Of a DNA stretch of 39,079 nucleotides, positions 1 to 7,763 are shown piece after piece. The stretch comes from Cyanobacteria bacterium SIG32 (GTDB taxonomy: Bacteria; Cyanobacteriota; Vampirovibrionia; Gastranaerophilales; Gastranaerophilaceae): positions 1 through 39,079 of the forward strand of contig SUTY01000006.1 in the NCBI GenBank assembly GCA_015152455.1, written 5' to 3'. A model generated the notes under the pieces. That model did no database searches, was not told the origin of the DNA, and saw nothing but the letters and a program-made list of their open reading frames with translations. Made by a program: the position numbers and the translations under genes. Every line of letters starts with the position of its first letter. The stretch's first letter is position 1.

Positions 1-752
1 ATTCAACTACTGCTGACTTTGTTGAAGAATTATCTAAACACATTAAAATTGTTAAAACTTGTTCTAGTGATAAACTTACTGATTGTTTTACATCAGAAAT
101 TTTAACTACTGCAGATCCTGTTGAAACAAGTAAGTTAAAAGCATCTAGAAATCTTTATTCAACAACAGATTATGGTACTGAAACTATTGGTGTTCAATTT
201 GCAGACGGTGTAACAGCTTTAATTGCATACAATCCAAATGCAACTCAAGATCCATTATCTAACCAAGTTGTTAGATTAACTGGTTCTAAAGATAGTGTTG
301 GGTTATCTACTGATGCTATTTCTATCCTGTATGATGTTTCAGGTGGTAAGACACCAAACCAAATGGACACAGGTAAAGACATAAGAGGGATTAATATTGC
401 GATTAAAACAGGTGCTCCTTTCAAAAATCTTGGGAAAATATCAACACCAGTAGATTGTTCAAGAACTGCCTCAACAGCATACTGTGGACCAACACCCTCA
501 CGCTATTCATCTGACTACTGGGCAGGTGCCAAGAGAGCTTGTGCAGAAGAAGGCATGCATCTACCTACCATTGAAGAACTACGTGACCTCTATGCAAGAA
601 AGGGTGAAGAAGGAATTCCTACTTCCGGCTGGTTCTGGTCTTCGTCAGAGGACGGTGCCTACGACGCGTGGGTACTCCACTTTGGCTATGGGGATGAGGG
701 CGGCTACAACAAGGACCACAGCAGCAATTACGTGTTGTGCTTAGGTAATTAA
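1..752 (+). CDS. Prepilin-like surface protein with variable lectin-like C-terminus (5' partial)
   Basis: The reading frame is open from base 3 to the TAA at 750-752; the true start lies upstream of the window. An internal ATG at 363 is not the start, because upstream codons align with the complete paralogue at 30944-31957: both contain TADFVEELSKHIKIVKTC, a TALIAYN-like block, QDPLSNQVVR and a DAISILYDV block. By that homology the missing N-terminus would be a type IV prepilin leader. The C-terminus has the ADYWAGAK-like and FWSSSE...AW signatures of DUF1566/C-type-lectin-like domains and ends YVLCLGN. The last ~100 bases are strikingly GC-rich (35 of 60 bases in 661-720 are G or C), and 17 of 30 codons in 651-740 end in C, against 2 of 30 at the start of the partial frame. 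This resembles a DGR variable region. Probably exported and surface displayed. Confidence 0.85.
   Translation, partial: STTADFVEELSKHIKIVKTCSSDKLTDCFTSEILTTADPVETSKLKASRNLYSTTDYGTETIGVQFADGVTALIAYNPNATQDPLSNQVVRLTGSKDSVGLSTDAISILYDVSGGKTPNQMDTGKDIRGINIAIKTGAPFKNLGKISTPVDCSRTASTAYCGPTPSRYSSDYWAGAKRACAEEGMHLPTIEELRDLYARKGEEGIPTSGWFWSSSEDGAYDAWVLHFGYGDEGGYNKDHSSNYVLCLGN
651..749 (+). other. Candidate DGR-type variable region at the 3' end of the prepilin-like gene
   Basis: Codons are dominated by NNC (TAC, GAC, CAC, GGC, AGC, AAC), as expected if AAC codons in an A-rich template were mutated at adenines. The segment encodes the end of a lectin-like fold and sits at the very 3' end of the gene, the usual place for a variable region. 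It ends in TGCTTAGGTAATTAA, nearly identical to the end of the gene at 38328 (TGCTTAGGTGATTAA), which could be a shared invariant 3' anchor. No reverse transcriptase or template repeat is visible in the window, so this is inference. Confidence 0.5.
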
Positions 753-775
753 AAATCACCTATTTCCCAATTTTT

Positions 776-812
776 CCTCGGCCCTTTCAAGGGGCCGAGG
801 GGAATATTCCCC
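776..812. repeat. GC-rich hairpin followed by a 14-bp perfect palindrome
   Basis: CCTCGGCCC (776-784) pairs with GGGCCGAGG (792-800) over a 7-base loop. Overlapping its end is the perfect palindrome GGGGAATATTCCCC (799-812). No T-tract follows, and a separate, better terminator lies at 840-861, so this is not simply a terminator. It starts 24 bases after the stop codon of the prepilin-like gene. In studied DGRs a GC-rich hairpin/cruciform just downstream of the variable region helps target recognition, and the placement here is compatible with that. Confidence 0.7.
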
Positions 813-839
813 ACATGTTTTGAATATAACAATAAAAAT

Positions 840-861
840 GCTCCCTTTTGGGAGCTTTTTT
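840..861. terminator. Bidirectional intrinsic terminator
   Basis: GCTCCC (840-845), loop TTTT, GGGAGC (850-855), then six T on the plus strand and an A-rich stretch (AATAAAAAT) before the stem. It can therefore end both the plus-strand prepilin-like gene and the minus-strand small gene at 883-1086. Confidence 0.85.
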
Positions 862-882
862 AAACCATATTTTCTTTATTTC

Positions 883-1086
883 TTAATTATTACTCAATAC
901 TAATCTGAATGTTGCTAAATTTTTGATTGAAAGCATTGTGTGCTTGATATGTTGTTCTTCATTGATATTGAAAATGCGGATAATTCTTTGAATTTCCTCT
1001 AAATCTTTTCTTGATTCGATTTTATAAACATTATTAATCGGATCTGAAACTACTGACATCATTGTATTTAATTCTTGTTCTTTCAT
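883..1086 (-). CDS. Small hypothetical protein (67 aa)
   Basis: I do not recognise a family. The product is charged and hydrophilic, apart from a short hydrophobic C-terminal stretch (LATFRLVL). It has no signal peptide and no cysteines. The ATG is preceded by AAAGAGGA, a good ribosome binding site 6-8 bases upstream, which supports a real gene. It converges with the prepilin-like gene on a shared bidirectional terminator at 840-861. Upstream on its strand, TGTTACAAT near 1170-1178 could serve as an extended -10. Function unknown. Confidence 0.6.
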   Translation of the reverse strand: MKEQELNTMMSVVSDPINNVYKIESRKDLEEIQRIIRIFNINEEQHIKHTMLSIKNLATFRLVLSNN

Positions 1087-1218
1087 TGATTATCCTCTTT
1101 CCAACCTGTATATTTATATAAAGAATTTCTTCCTGTGAAAATTGCCTTTTTTAAAGGTTCGATTGTAACATTTGTTTACATAAAATAAATTCCTTGTATA
1201 GTGTACATTTCCACCTAC

Positions 1219-1247
1219 TTGACGACTGTTTTTTTTAGGACTAAAAT
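1219..1247 (+). promoter_or_regulatory. Sigma-70-type promoter of the Ehr-like operon
   Basis: TTGACG (1219-1224), a 17-base spacer, TAAAAT (1242-1247). Transcription would begin near 1254, giving a leader of about 57 bases before the ATG at 1311. Confidence 0.7.
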
Positions 1248-1310
1248 TATCTTGCAAACAGAAATTTGCAGGAATTTACCCACATTTATTCAGGCAAGGG
1301 AAGAGATTTT

Positions 1311-3278
1311 ATGGAATATTTTTTTATAGGCATAGCGATTTTGTTTTTGAGTGGAATTATTTCCGACTTCTTTAAGAATAAGATATCTGTACTGTCAGGA
1401 TTAGCAATAATTTCTGCAATATTAACAATCATTCCATCTGTAAATGTTTTGTTAACAAGCGAAAGCCTTATTTATTCATACAACTTTAACCAATTATTTG
1501 GAGCAGTAAACTTTGTCATAGATCCGTTGTCTGCATTTTTTATTGTGGTAATTGCGATTATGAGTTTGGTATCACTTATTTATTCTAAAGGATATCTAAA
1601 ACCTTATATCGAAAAAGGCAAAAATATTAAAGCTCATATTGTATTTTTACCGATTTTAATGGCTTCAATGATGGCAGTTGTCACTTGTCAAAATGCGTTG
1701 ATGTTTTTGATTTGTTGGGAAATTATGTCATTGAGTTCATTTTTCTTGGTTATTTTTGAACACGAGAAAAAAGAAGTTCGACGTGCTGCGATTAAATATT
1801 TAGTATTTATGCACTTGTCAGTTCTGTTTATTATGGTTGCATTTGCACTATTATCGCTCAAATCAGGCAGCTTTGATTTTACGTCATTTATGTCTGCAAT
1901 GCATGGTGATAAACATTTTACAAATACGATTTTCTTATTATTATTTGTCGGATTTGGTATGAAAGCTGGATTTGTACCATTCCATAACTGGTTGCCTGAT
2001 GCTCACCCAGCTGCACCGAGTCATGTAAGTGCAATGATGTCAGGTATTATGATTAAAACAGGTATTTATGGGATTTTAAGATTACTTTCATTAGTTGATG
2101 TTCCATCAAAATCAATCTGTTTTGCAGTTTTGATAATTTCTGTTGTATCTGCTTTGTATGGGCTTTTATATGCTATTACGCAACATGACGTGAAAAGATT
2201 TTTGGCATATTCATCAATAGAAAACATTGGTATTATAGGTATAAGTATTTCTGTTGGTATGATTGGGTTATCATACGGAAATGATATTGTGGCACTTTTA
2301 GGTTTTGTGGGTGCTCTTTTACATATATTAAACCACTCAATATTTAAGCAGTTGTTATTCTTAGCTGCAGGTGCAGTTTATAATAAAACCCACACACGCC
2401 ATGTTGAATTATTAGGCGGATTAATAAAATCAATGCCTAAGACTGCAACAGGATTTTTAATAGGTGCAATTGCGATTTGTGGATTGCCACCTTTTAACGG
2501 TTTTGTTAGTGAATTTATAATTTATTTTGGTATGTTTAAAGCATTATCAATTCACCATTTTGTATCAGTAATTATGATTTTGTTTGCCATTTCAAGTTTG
2601 GCGCTTGTTGGTACAATGGCGGTTTTATGTTTTTCAAAAGCGTTCAGTATAATCTTTTTGGGCGCACCTAGAAGTGAACAAGCAAAAAATGTAAATTCTG
2701 ACGTTGACAATTCAATGCTTATTCCTATGGGATTTTTGGCAGTTTTGGCGCTAAGCATTGGTTTATTCCCACAATTTATGTTCAAATTTGCTCTGAATCC
2801 TGTGAGTGTATTTATCAACGTTGATTATTCTACAGTTGTTGAACCGTTGCACATTTTGCAATTGATTTCATTATTTGCACTTGGTTTTGTTGTAGTTTTG
2901 TCTTTAATGATTTTATTAAAAATGAAATTAACAAAAGGCAGAATTGAGCTACACGAAACTTGGGGTTGTGGTTATAACCAACCTAACAACCATATGCAAT
3001 ATACTGCATCATCTTATGCAAGTCCGTTTTTGTCTATGCTAAAACCTTTATTTAAAAAAGTATTTGATATAGAAAAACCAAGACGATTATTTCCAAGAAG
3101 TGCTCACTTTAGTTTGAAAGTTGAAGATATTGAAGAAGCATATATTATTAATCCAATTTTAAAATATGATGAAATGTTTTTATCAAAATTTGAATCTATG
3201 CAAAGCGGAAATATTCAATCTTATATTAAGTATGGTTTGATATTTCTTGTTGTGGTAGTTATAGGAAGTCTGTTATAG
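1311..3278 (+). CDS. Hydrogenase-4/Ehr complex membrane subunit HyfB-like (proton pump, NuoL family)
   Basis: A 655-aa integral membrane protein of the antiporter-like NuoL/HyfB family, probably coupling electron transfer to H+ or Na+ movement. Conserved features are a membrane glutamate (E137, CWEIMS), the pump lysine in GFGMKAGFVPFHNWLPDAHP (K218), the YSSIENIGI helix and HSIFKQLLFLAAG. The tail has HETWGCGYNQP, a signature of HyfB-type rather than NuoL-type subunits. The ATG at 1311 is chosen because AAGGGAAGAG lies 6-15 bases upstream; an in-frame TTG at 1266 has no such site. It is the first gene of a six-gene operon, 2 bases from the next. Function in detail depends on the unusual large subunit at 6287. 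Confidence 0.92.
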   Translation: MEYFFIGIAILFLSGIISDFFKNKISVLSGLAIISAILTIIPSVNVLLTSESLIYSYNFNQLFGAVNFVIDPLSAFFIVVIAIMSLVSLIYSKGYLKPYIEKGKNIKAHIVFLPILMASMMAVVTCQNALMFLICWEIMSLSSFFLVIFEHEKKEVRRAAIKYLVFMHLSVLFIMVAFALLSLKSGSFDFTSFMSAMHGDKHFTNTIFLLLFVGFGMKAGFVPFHNWLPDAHPAAPSHVSAMMSGIMIKTGIYGILRLLSLVDVPSKSICFAVLIISVVSALYGLLYAITQHDVKRFLAYSSIENIGIIGISISVGMIGLSYGNDIVALLGFVGALLHILNHSIFKQLLFLAAGAVYNKTHTRHVELLGGLIKSMPKTATGFLIGAIAICGLPPFNGFVSEFIIYFGMFKALSIHHFVSVIMILFAISSLALVGTMAVLCFSKAFSIIFLGAPRSEQAKNVNSDVDNSMLIPMGFLAVLALSIGLFPQFMFKFALNPVSVFINVDYSTVVEPLHILQLISLFALGFVVVLSLMILLKMKLTKGRIELHETWGCGYNQPNNHMQYTASSYASPFLSMLKPLFKKVFDIEKPRRLFPRSAHFSLKVEDIEEAYIINPILKYDEMFLSKFESMQSGNIQSYIKYGLIFLVVVVIGSLL

Positions 3279-3280
3279 GA

Positions 3281-4201
3281 ATGATTATGATTAAACTTAT
3301 AAACTTAATAATACTTTTATTTGTCCCATTTTTAATGGCAGGTGTAATCAAAAAGACAAAATCTTTTTGGGGGGGACGAAAAGGCCCATCAATTTTGCAA
3401 CCCTGGTATGATTTCGTTAAACTTGTAAAAAAAGATTTTGTAATCAGTAAAACAACTTCAGGTGTGTTTAGAATAGCACCGCTTGTGCAGATTACATCAG
3501 TTATTTTTGCAGCATTATTTATTCCATTGGCTGCAGGTTCAGCGTTGATTAATGTACAGGCAGGACTTATCATTTTTGCTTATACATTAAGTTTGGGTAA
3601 GTTCATGTCATTGATTTCAGCTATGGATACTGGAAGCAGTTTTGAAGGTATGGGAGCATCTCGTGAGGCTTGTTTTACTTCAATTGTAGAGCCTGCATTT
3701 TTTATGGTAATTGCTTCTGTTATGGCTTTAACAGGGAATTATACATTTGATAGTTTAAAAAATATTTTGGCATCTGCTGGAAGTTATGGAATTTTAATTA
3801 TAGTTTTTGCAGTTGTAGTTTTATTTTTAATGATATTGATTGAAGGTTCAAGAGTTCCTGTTGACGATCCTGCAACTCACCTTGAATTAACTATGATTCA
3901 CGAAGTTATGATTTTGGATAATTCTGGAAGTGATTTAGCTTTGTTTACTTGGGCAAACGGAATTAAAATGTTGTTAATTGCGTCATTAATTTCATATATG
4001 GTGCTTCCTCAGAATTTGTGTGTAGGTTTGTCAATCGCTTATTATTTATTGATAATGTTTGCATTATCTGTAATTATTGGCACAGTTGAGTCTTGTATGG
4101 CAAGAATAAGAATGTCGCACGTATTTGAATTTATCTTTATTATGAGTTCTTTGGCGCTTGTTGTGCTTTCGTTAGTTGTAGCAAGGATGTTTGGAGGTTA
4201 G
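3281..4201 (+). CDS. Hydrogenase-4/Ehr complex membrane anchor subunit HyfC-like (NuoH family)
   Basis: A 306-aa membrane protein of the NuoH/HycD/HyfC family that connects the peripheral arm with the ion-pumping subunits. Diagnostic stretches are GGRKGPSILQPWYDFVKL near the N-terminus and EGSRVPVDDPATHLELTMIH in the middle, carrying the acidic residues of the quinone-site-equivalent loop. The PVDDPATHLELTMIHE version is typical of group 4 hydrogenases rather than of complex I. Two starts are possible, 3281 and 3287; AGGA at 3277-3280 is better spaced for 3287 (MIKLINL). The stop is one base before the next ATG. Confidence 0.93.
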   Translation: MIMIKLINLIILLFVPFLMAGVIKKTKSFWGGRKGPSILQPWYDFVKLVKKDFVISKTTSGVFRIAPLVQITSVIFAALFIPLAAGSALINVQAGLIIFAYTLSLGKFMSLISAMDTGSSFEGMGASREACFTSIVEPAFFMVIASVMALTGNYTFDSLKNILASAGSYGILIIVFAVVVLFLMILIEGSRVPVDDPATHLELTMIHEVMILDNSGSDLALFTWANGIKMLLIASLISYMVLPQNLCVGLSIAYYLLIMFALSVIIGTVESCMARIRMSHVFEFIFIMSSLALVVLSLVVARMFGG

Positions 4202-4202
4202 G

Positions 4203-4853
4203 ATGGTAAACGGTTTTATTATACTTTTCGGACTTACAATGTTATATTTGGCTGCAACAAGTAGAATTATTGCACATATAAGAGTGTTAATTGTGCAGGG
4301 CTTCTTATTGTTCTTAATATGTATGAGTGGTTCAGAACATATGAACTGGTTAAATATTGCGTTTTTAACAATTGAAACTTTGGTTGTTAAATCAATTGTT
4401 ATTCCTGCGTTTTTGTACAGAGTTTTGAGAAAAACACATTCTAATAGGGACGTAGCGGCAAATATTCCGCACTTTTATTGCCTTGTAATTGCAAGCATTA
4501 TTTTGTTGGCAGGATTTTTATTATCAAATTATTATATTTCGTCTATAAAGTTGATTTCACCAATGTTTTTTGGAGTTTCTGCCGCAACTATTGTTATAAG
4601 TTTGTGGCTTATTACAATTAAACATAAAATTATTTCTAATGTTATTGAATTTATTACAATGGAAAACGGCATATTTTTACTTTCGCTTTCTGTTGCAAAA
4701 GAGATGCCAATGCTTGTGAATATGGGCGTATTGTTAGACGTGTTTATCGCCGTTTACATTTTGGGATTATTTGTAAATGAAATAAATAAAGAATTTAATG
4801 ACTTAGAAGTTTCGCACTTATCTGATTTGAAGGACTACGAATACAATGATTAA
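4203..4853 (+). CDS. Hydrogenase-4/Ehr complex subunit HyfE-like (NuoK family)
   Basis: A 216-aa, strongly hydrophobic protein with about six to seven membrane segments. The position between HyfC-like and HyfF-like genes, the size and the segment ENGIFLLSLSVAKEMPMLVN match HyfE, whose C-terminal part resembles NuoK. The start is ATG 4203, with GGAGG (4193-4197) five bases upstream; an in-frame TTG at 4191 overlaps that site and is unlikely. The C-terminus overlaps the next gene by 8 bases, suggesting translational coupling. Likely part of the membrane arm. Confidence 0.85.
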   Translation: MVNGFIILFGLTMLYLAATSRIIAHIRVLIVQGFLLFLICMSGSEHMNWLNIAFLTIETLVVKSIVIPAFLYRVLRKTHSNRDVAANIPHFYCLVIASIILLAGFLLSNYYISSIKLISPMFFGVSAATIVISLWLITIKHKIISNVIEFITMENGIFLLSLSVAKEMPMLVNMGVLLDVFIAVYILGLFVNEINKEFNDLEVSHLSDLKDYEYND

Positions 4854-6276
4854 TATACTTTTAATATTTCCTATAATTGCGTGTGTGTTAGTTTTGTTAG
4901 TAAAAAATAAAACTTTTGACACTTGGATTGTTAATTTATATGCTGTAATGCATTTGGTAATCAGTTCAATGTTGGCTTTAGGATATGGGAAAAATAATTT
5001 TACACCGTATTTTGAAATTGACGGAACTAATGCGTTGTTTTTACTGGTGTTGTCAGTAGTATTTTTAATGGTAACTATTTACAACAATGGTTATATTAAA
5101 ACTTTTGATTTTTCACCTAATAAAATAAGTCGTTATTCATTTATGATTTTGATATTTGTTTTATCAATGACAGGTACATTGTTGAGTACTGATTTAGGCT
5201 TGGCGTGGATTTTAATTGAGGCAACAACCTTATCAAGTGCGTATTTGATTTATTTCAACAAAACCAAACATTCAATTGAAGCGGCTTGGAAATATGTATT
5301 TATTTGTTCAATAGGTATTGCTTTAGCATTTGTTGGAATTATTTTGTTAAATATTTCAACTGGATCAGTAAACACTTTAAATTTTGCTGAATTATATAAA
5401 TTTGCACCAACATTTGATGATGGCTGGCTGAAAATAGCTTTTGTGTTTATGTTGTTTGGCTTTGGTGCAAAAATGGGTTTGGCACCCGGACATTTTTGGT
5501 TGCCTGATGCACACGCAGAAGCCCCTTCTCCAATTTCAGCATTGTTGTCAGCTGCGTTATTGAATTCCGCTTTTCTTGTAATTGTTAGAGTTTTTAAAAT
5601 TGTTGAGATTGCAGGTTGCGATGAATACCCAAGATTTATGTTGCTATTAATGGGATTTATTTCATTATTTGTAACGGCTGTTTTTGTTTATCATATTAAA
5701 AATTACAAACGTATGTTGGCTTACTCATCAATAGAAAACATGGGGATTTTGGCTATAGGAACTGCTTTAGGTGGTATTGGTTATTTTGCAGTTGTTTTAC
5801 ATCTAATCGGACACTCTTTGGCTAAGGCTTCATTTTTCTTGACTGCAGGTAATATCTTAGAATTATACGGCACTAAAAGGGTTAAATCTGTAAACGGTGT
5901 TATTAATGCTGATGGTAAAACAGGTTGGTTGTGGGTACTTTCTTGTTTAGGTATCTGTGCTTTCCCAACTTCGGTTTTATTTATAAGTGAATTTTTAATT
6001 GTAAAAGTTTTAATAACTCAACATCACTACTTGTTGTGTGGATTATTTGTTCTTTTATTAACTATAATTTTGTATGGTATTTCCAGAGTTGTTGTAAAAA
6101 CTGCTTTTGGGAATGTTAGTGAAGACAAAATTAAATCTATCGAGTCAAACAAAAAGAAAATAACAATGTGTATGTATATTCCGCAATTTATAATGTTGGC
6201 TATTGTATTTTGCTTAGGAGTTTACGTACCGTCATTTTTGAATGAAATTATATCAGCAGCGATTGTTGGATTTTAA
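4846..6276 (+). CDS. Hydrogenase-4/Ehr complex membrane subunit HyfF-like (proton pump, NuoN/NuoM family)
   Basis: A 476-aa second antiporter-like subunit. It keeps a membrane glutamate (E125 in ILIEATTLSSAYLIYF), the pump lysine K209 in GAKMGLAPGHFWLPDAHAEA, the YSSIENMGI helix and the IGHSLAKASFFLTAG helix. The ATEATT/IEATTLSS style and WLPDAHAEAPSPISALLS block are those of HyfF. Having both HyfB-like and HyfF-like pumps gives two ion channels in the complex. It overlaps the HyfE-like gene by 8 bases and is followed after 10 bases by the large subunit. Confidence 0.92.
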   Translation: MINILLIFPIIACVLVLLVKNKTFDTWIVNLYAVMHLVISSMLALGYGKNNFTPYFEIDGTNALFLLVLSVVFLMVTIYNNGYIKTFDFSPNKISRYSFMILIFVLSMTGTLLSTDLGLAWILIEATTLSSAYLIYFNKTKHSIEAAWKYVFICSIGIALAFVGIILLNISTGSVNTLNFAELYKFAPTFDDGWLKIAFVFMLFGFGAKMGLAPGHFWLPDAHAEAPSPISALLSAALLNSAFLVIVRVFKIVEIAGCDEYPRFMLLLMGFISLFVTAVFVYHIKNYKRMLAYSSIENMGILAIGTALGGIGYFAVVLHLIGHSLAKASFFLTAGNILELYGTKRVKSVNGVINADGKTGWLWVLSCLGICAFPTSVLFISEFLIVKVLITQHHYLLCGLFVLLLTIILYGISRVVVKTAFGNVSEDKIKSIESNKKKITMCMYIPQFIMLAIVFCLGVYVPSFLNEIISAAIVGF

Positions 6277-6286
6277 AGGATAAAAT

Positions 6287-7753
6287 ATGGATAAATGGAT
6301 TAAAACTAAAAATAACACAAAATTAAATTTATCAGATATTCCTGTTTTAAAAATTGAGGAATTAAGAGATGGCATAATTGAATTAAATCATAGACCAATA
6401 GGCTTTTTCGGTAAAAATTGGGGCTTTGGTTTAACAAGATTATTTGTAATTCTTGCAGATGATGAAAACGGTGATTTATATGTATCCTCTGCAATGTTTA
6501 GTGCAGAACAAAAATCTTATGAATCTTTAACTCAGATAATACCAGCGTTCCATATTTTTGAAAGAGAATTTTATGAACAGTTTGGTATTGAACCATTAAA
6601 TCATCCTTGGTTGAAACCAGTTAGGCAAAATCAAGATGAATATAAATTCTTTGAAATGCAAGGCGAAGAAGTCCACCAAGTTGCGGTTGGTCCTATTCAC
6701 GCAGGTGTAATTGAACCTGGGCATTTTAGATTCATGTGTAACGGTGAAACTGTTTATCACTTAGAAATTATGTTAGGTTATCAGCATAGAGGTGTTGAAG
6801 AATTAATGGTTAAATCTCCATCAAATCAGCTTGCTGAATCTATTTGTGGAGATAGTGTTATTGCATATAATACGGCTTATTCAAATATAATGGAAATATT
6901 AAAAGGTATTGAAATTTCAAATAAAGCTCAATTGATCAGAAAAGCAGCTTTAGAAATGGAAAGAATGGCAATCCATATAGGTGATTTAGGTGCTATTTCA
7001 GGTGATATTGCCTATTTGATGGGTGCATCCGTTTTTGGCGCTACAAGAACTTTGGTTATTAATTCAATGTTGGAATTTAGTGGTAGTCGTTTTGGTAGAG
7101 GGTTAATTACTGTCGGTGGTGTAAATTATGATTTCACTCCAGAAAAAAGAAATCATGTTTTGGAAACTTTATCAAAAGTTATCAAAGACGTTGAAAGAAT
7201 GACGAATACTATGGTTAAAAATTCTACTGTAATGTCAAGGTTAGAAAAAACTGGTACAGTAAGTGAAGAACGCGCAAAAGAAGCAGGATTAGTCGGAATG
7301 GCGGCTAAGGCCTCTGGAGTTGATTTAGATTCTCGTTTTGATTTTCCTGACAAATGGATGGAGAAATTAGAATTTACAAAACGAGGTTTTAAAGCAACAG
7401 GTGATGTTAATGCAAGATTTAAGTTGCGTTATAAGGAAATTTTGCAATCATATTCAATGATTAAAAAGATTTTTGCAAAACTTGCTGAATATGAAAATGA
7501 ACCACTTTTTGTTGATACAAATATGAATTTAGAGAAAGATGCTTTTGCTATTTCAATAGTTGAAGGATGGCGTGGTGAAGTTGTGCATATAGCATTAACT
7601 GACGATAGTGGTAATTTATCTCACTACAAAATTAAAGATCCATCATTTAATAATTGGTATGGATTAGCCTTGGCAGTCAGAAATAATGGCGTTTCTGATT
7701 TTCCATTATGTAATAAGAGTTTTGATTTGTCCTATGCAGGAAATGATTTATAA
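6287..7753 (+). CDS. Ehr-type large subunit (HyfG/NuoCD-like) lacking the NiFe cysteines
   Basis: A 488-aa fusion of an N-terminal NuoC-like domain (FHIFEREFYEQFGIEPLNHP) and a C-terminal NuoD/hydrogenase large-subunit domain (HLEIMLGYQHRGVEELM). Group 4 NiFe hydrogenases bind nickel through two CxxC pairs. Here the first motif reads C187-G-D-S190, and the second, expected as DPCxxC, reads DPS453-F-N-N456. Only one of the four ligand cysteines remains, so a NiFe centre is not expected. This matches the energy-converting-hydrogenase-related (Ehr) group, whose substrate is not established. AAAGGA precedes the ATG. A Hyf hydrogenase assignment would be wrong on active-site grounds. Confidence 0.88.
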   Translation: MDKWIKTKNNTKLNLSDIPVLKIEELRDGIIELNHRPIGFFGKNWGFGLTRLFVILADDENGDLYVSSAMFSAEQKSYESLTQIIPAFHIFEREFYEQFGIEPLNHPWLKPVRQNQDEYKFFEMQGEEVHQVAVGPIHAGVIEPGHFRFMCNGETVYHLEIMLGYQHRGVEELMVKSPSNQLAESICGDSVIAYNTAYSNIMEILKGIEISNKAQLIRKAALEMERMAIHIGDLGAISGDIAYLMGASVFGATRTLVINSMLEFSGSRFGRGLITVGGVNYDFTPEKRNHVLETLSKVIKDVERMTNTMVKNSTVMSRLEKTGTVSEERAKEAGLVGMAAKASGVDLDSRFDFPDKWMEKLEFTKRGFKATGDVNARFKLRYKEILQSYSMIKKIFAKLAEYENEPLFVDTNMNLEKDAFAISIVEGWRGEVVHIALTDDSGNLSHYKIKDPSFNNWYGLALAVRNNGVSDFPLCNKSFDLSYAGNDL

Positions 7754-7763
7754 GGAATAAATT

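Noticed and set aside
484-744. 86-aa frame overlapping the end of the first prepilin-like gene in another frame
   Set aside because: It is a by-product of the GC-rich tail; the prepilin frame aligns with two paralogues and this one has no ribosome binding site.
651-749. GC-rich tail explained by horizontal transfer
   Set aside because: The change in composition begins inside one reading frame of a conserved family and is repeated at the same place in a paralogue, which fits targeted sequence change better than transfer; transfer is not fully excluded.
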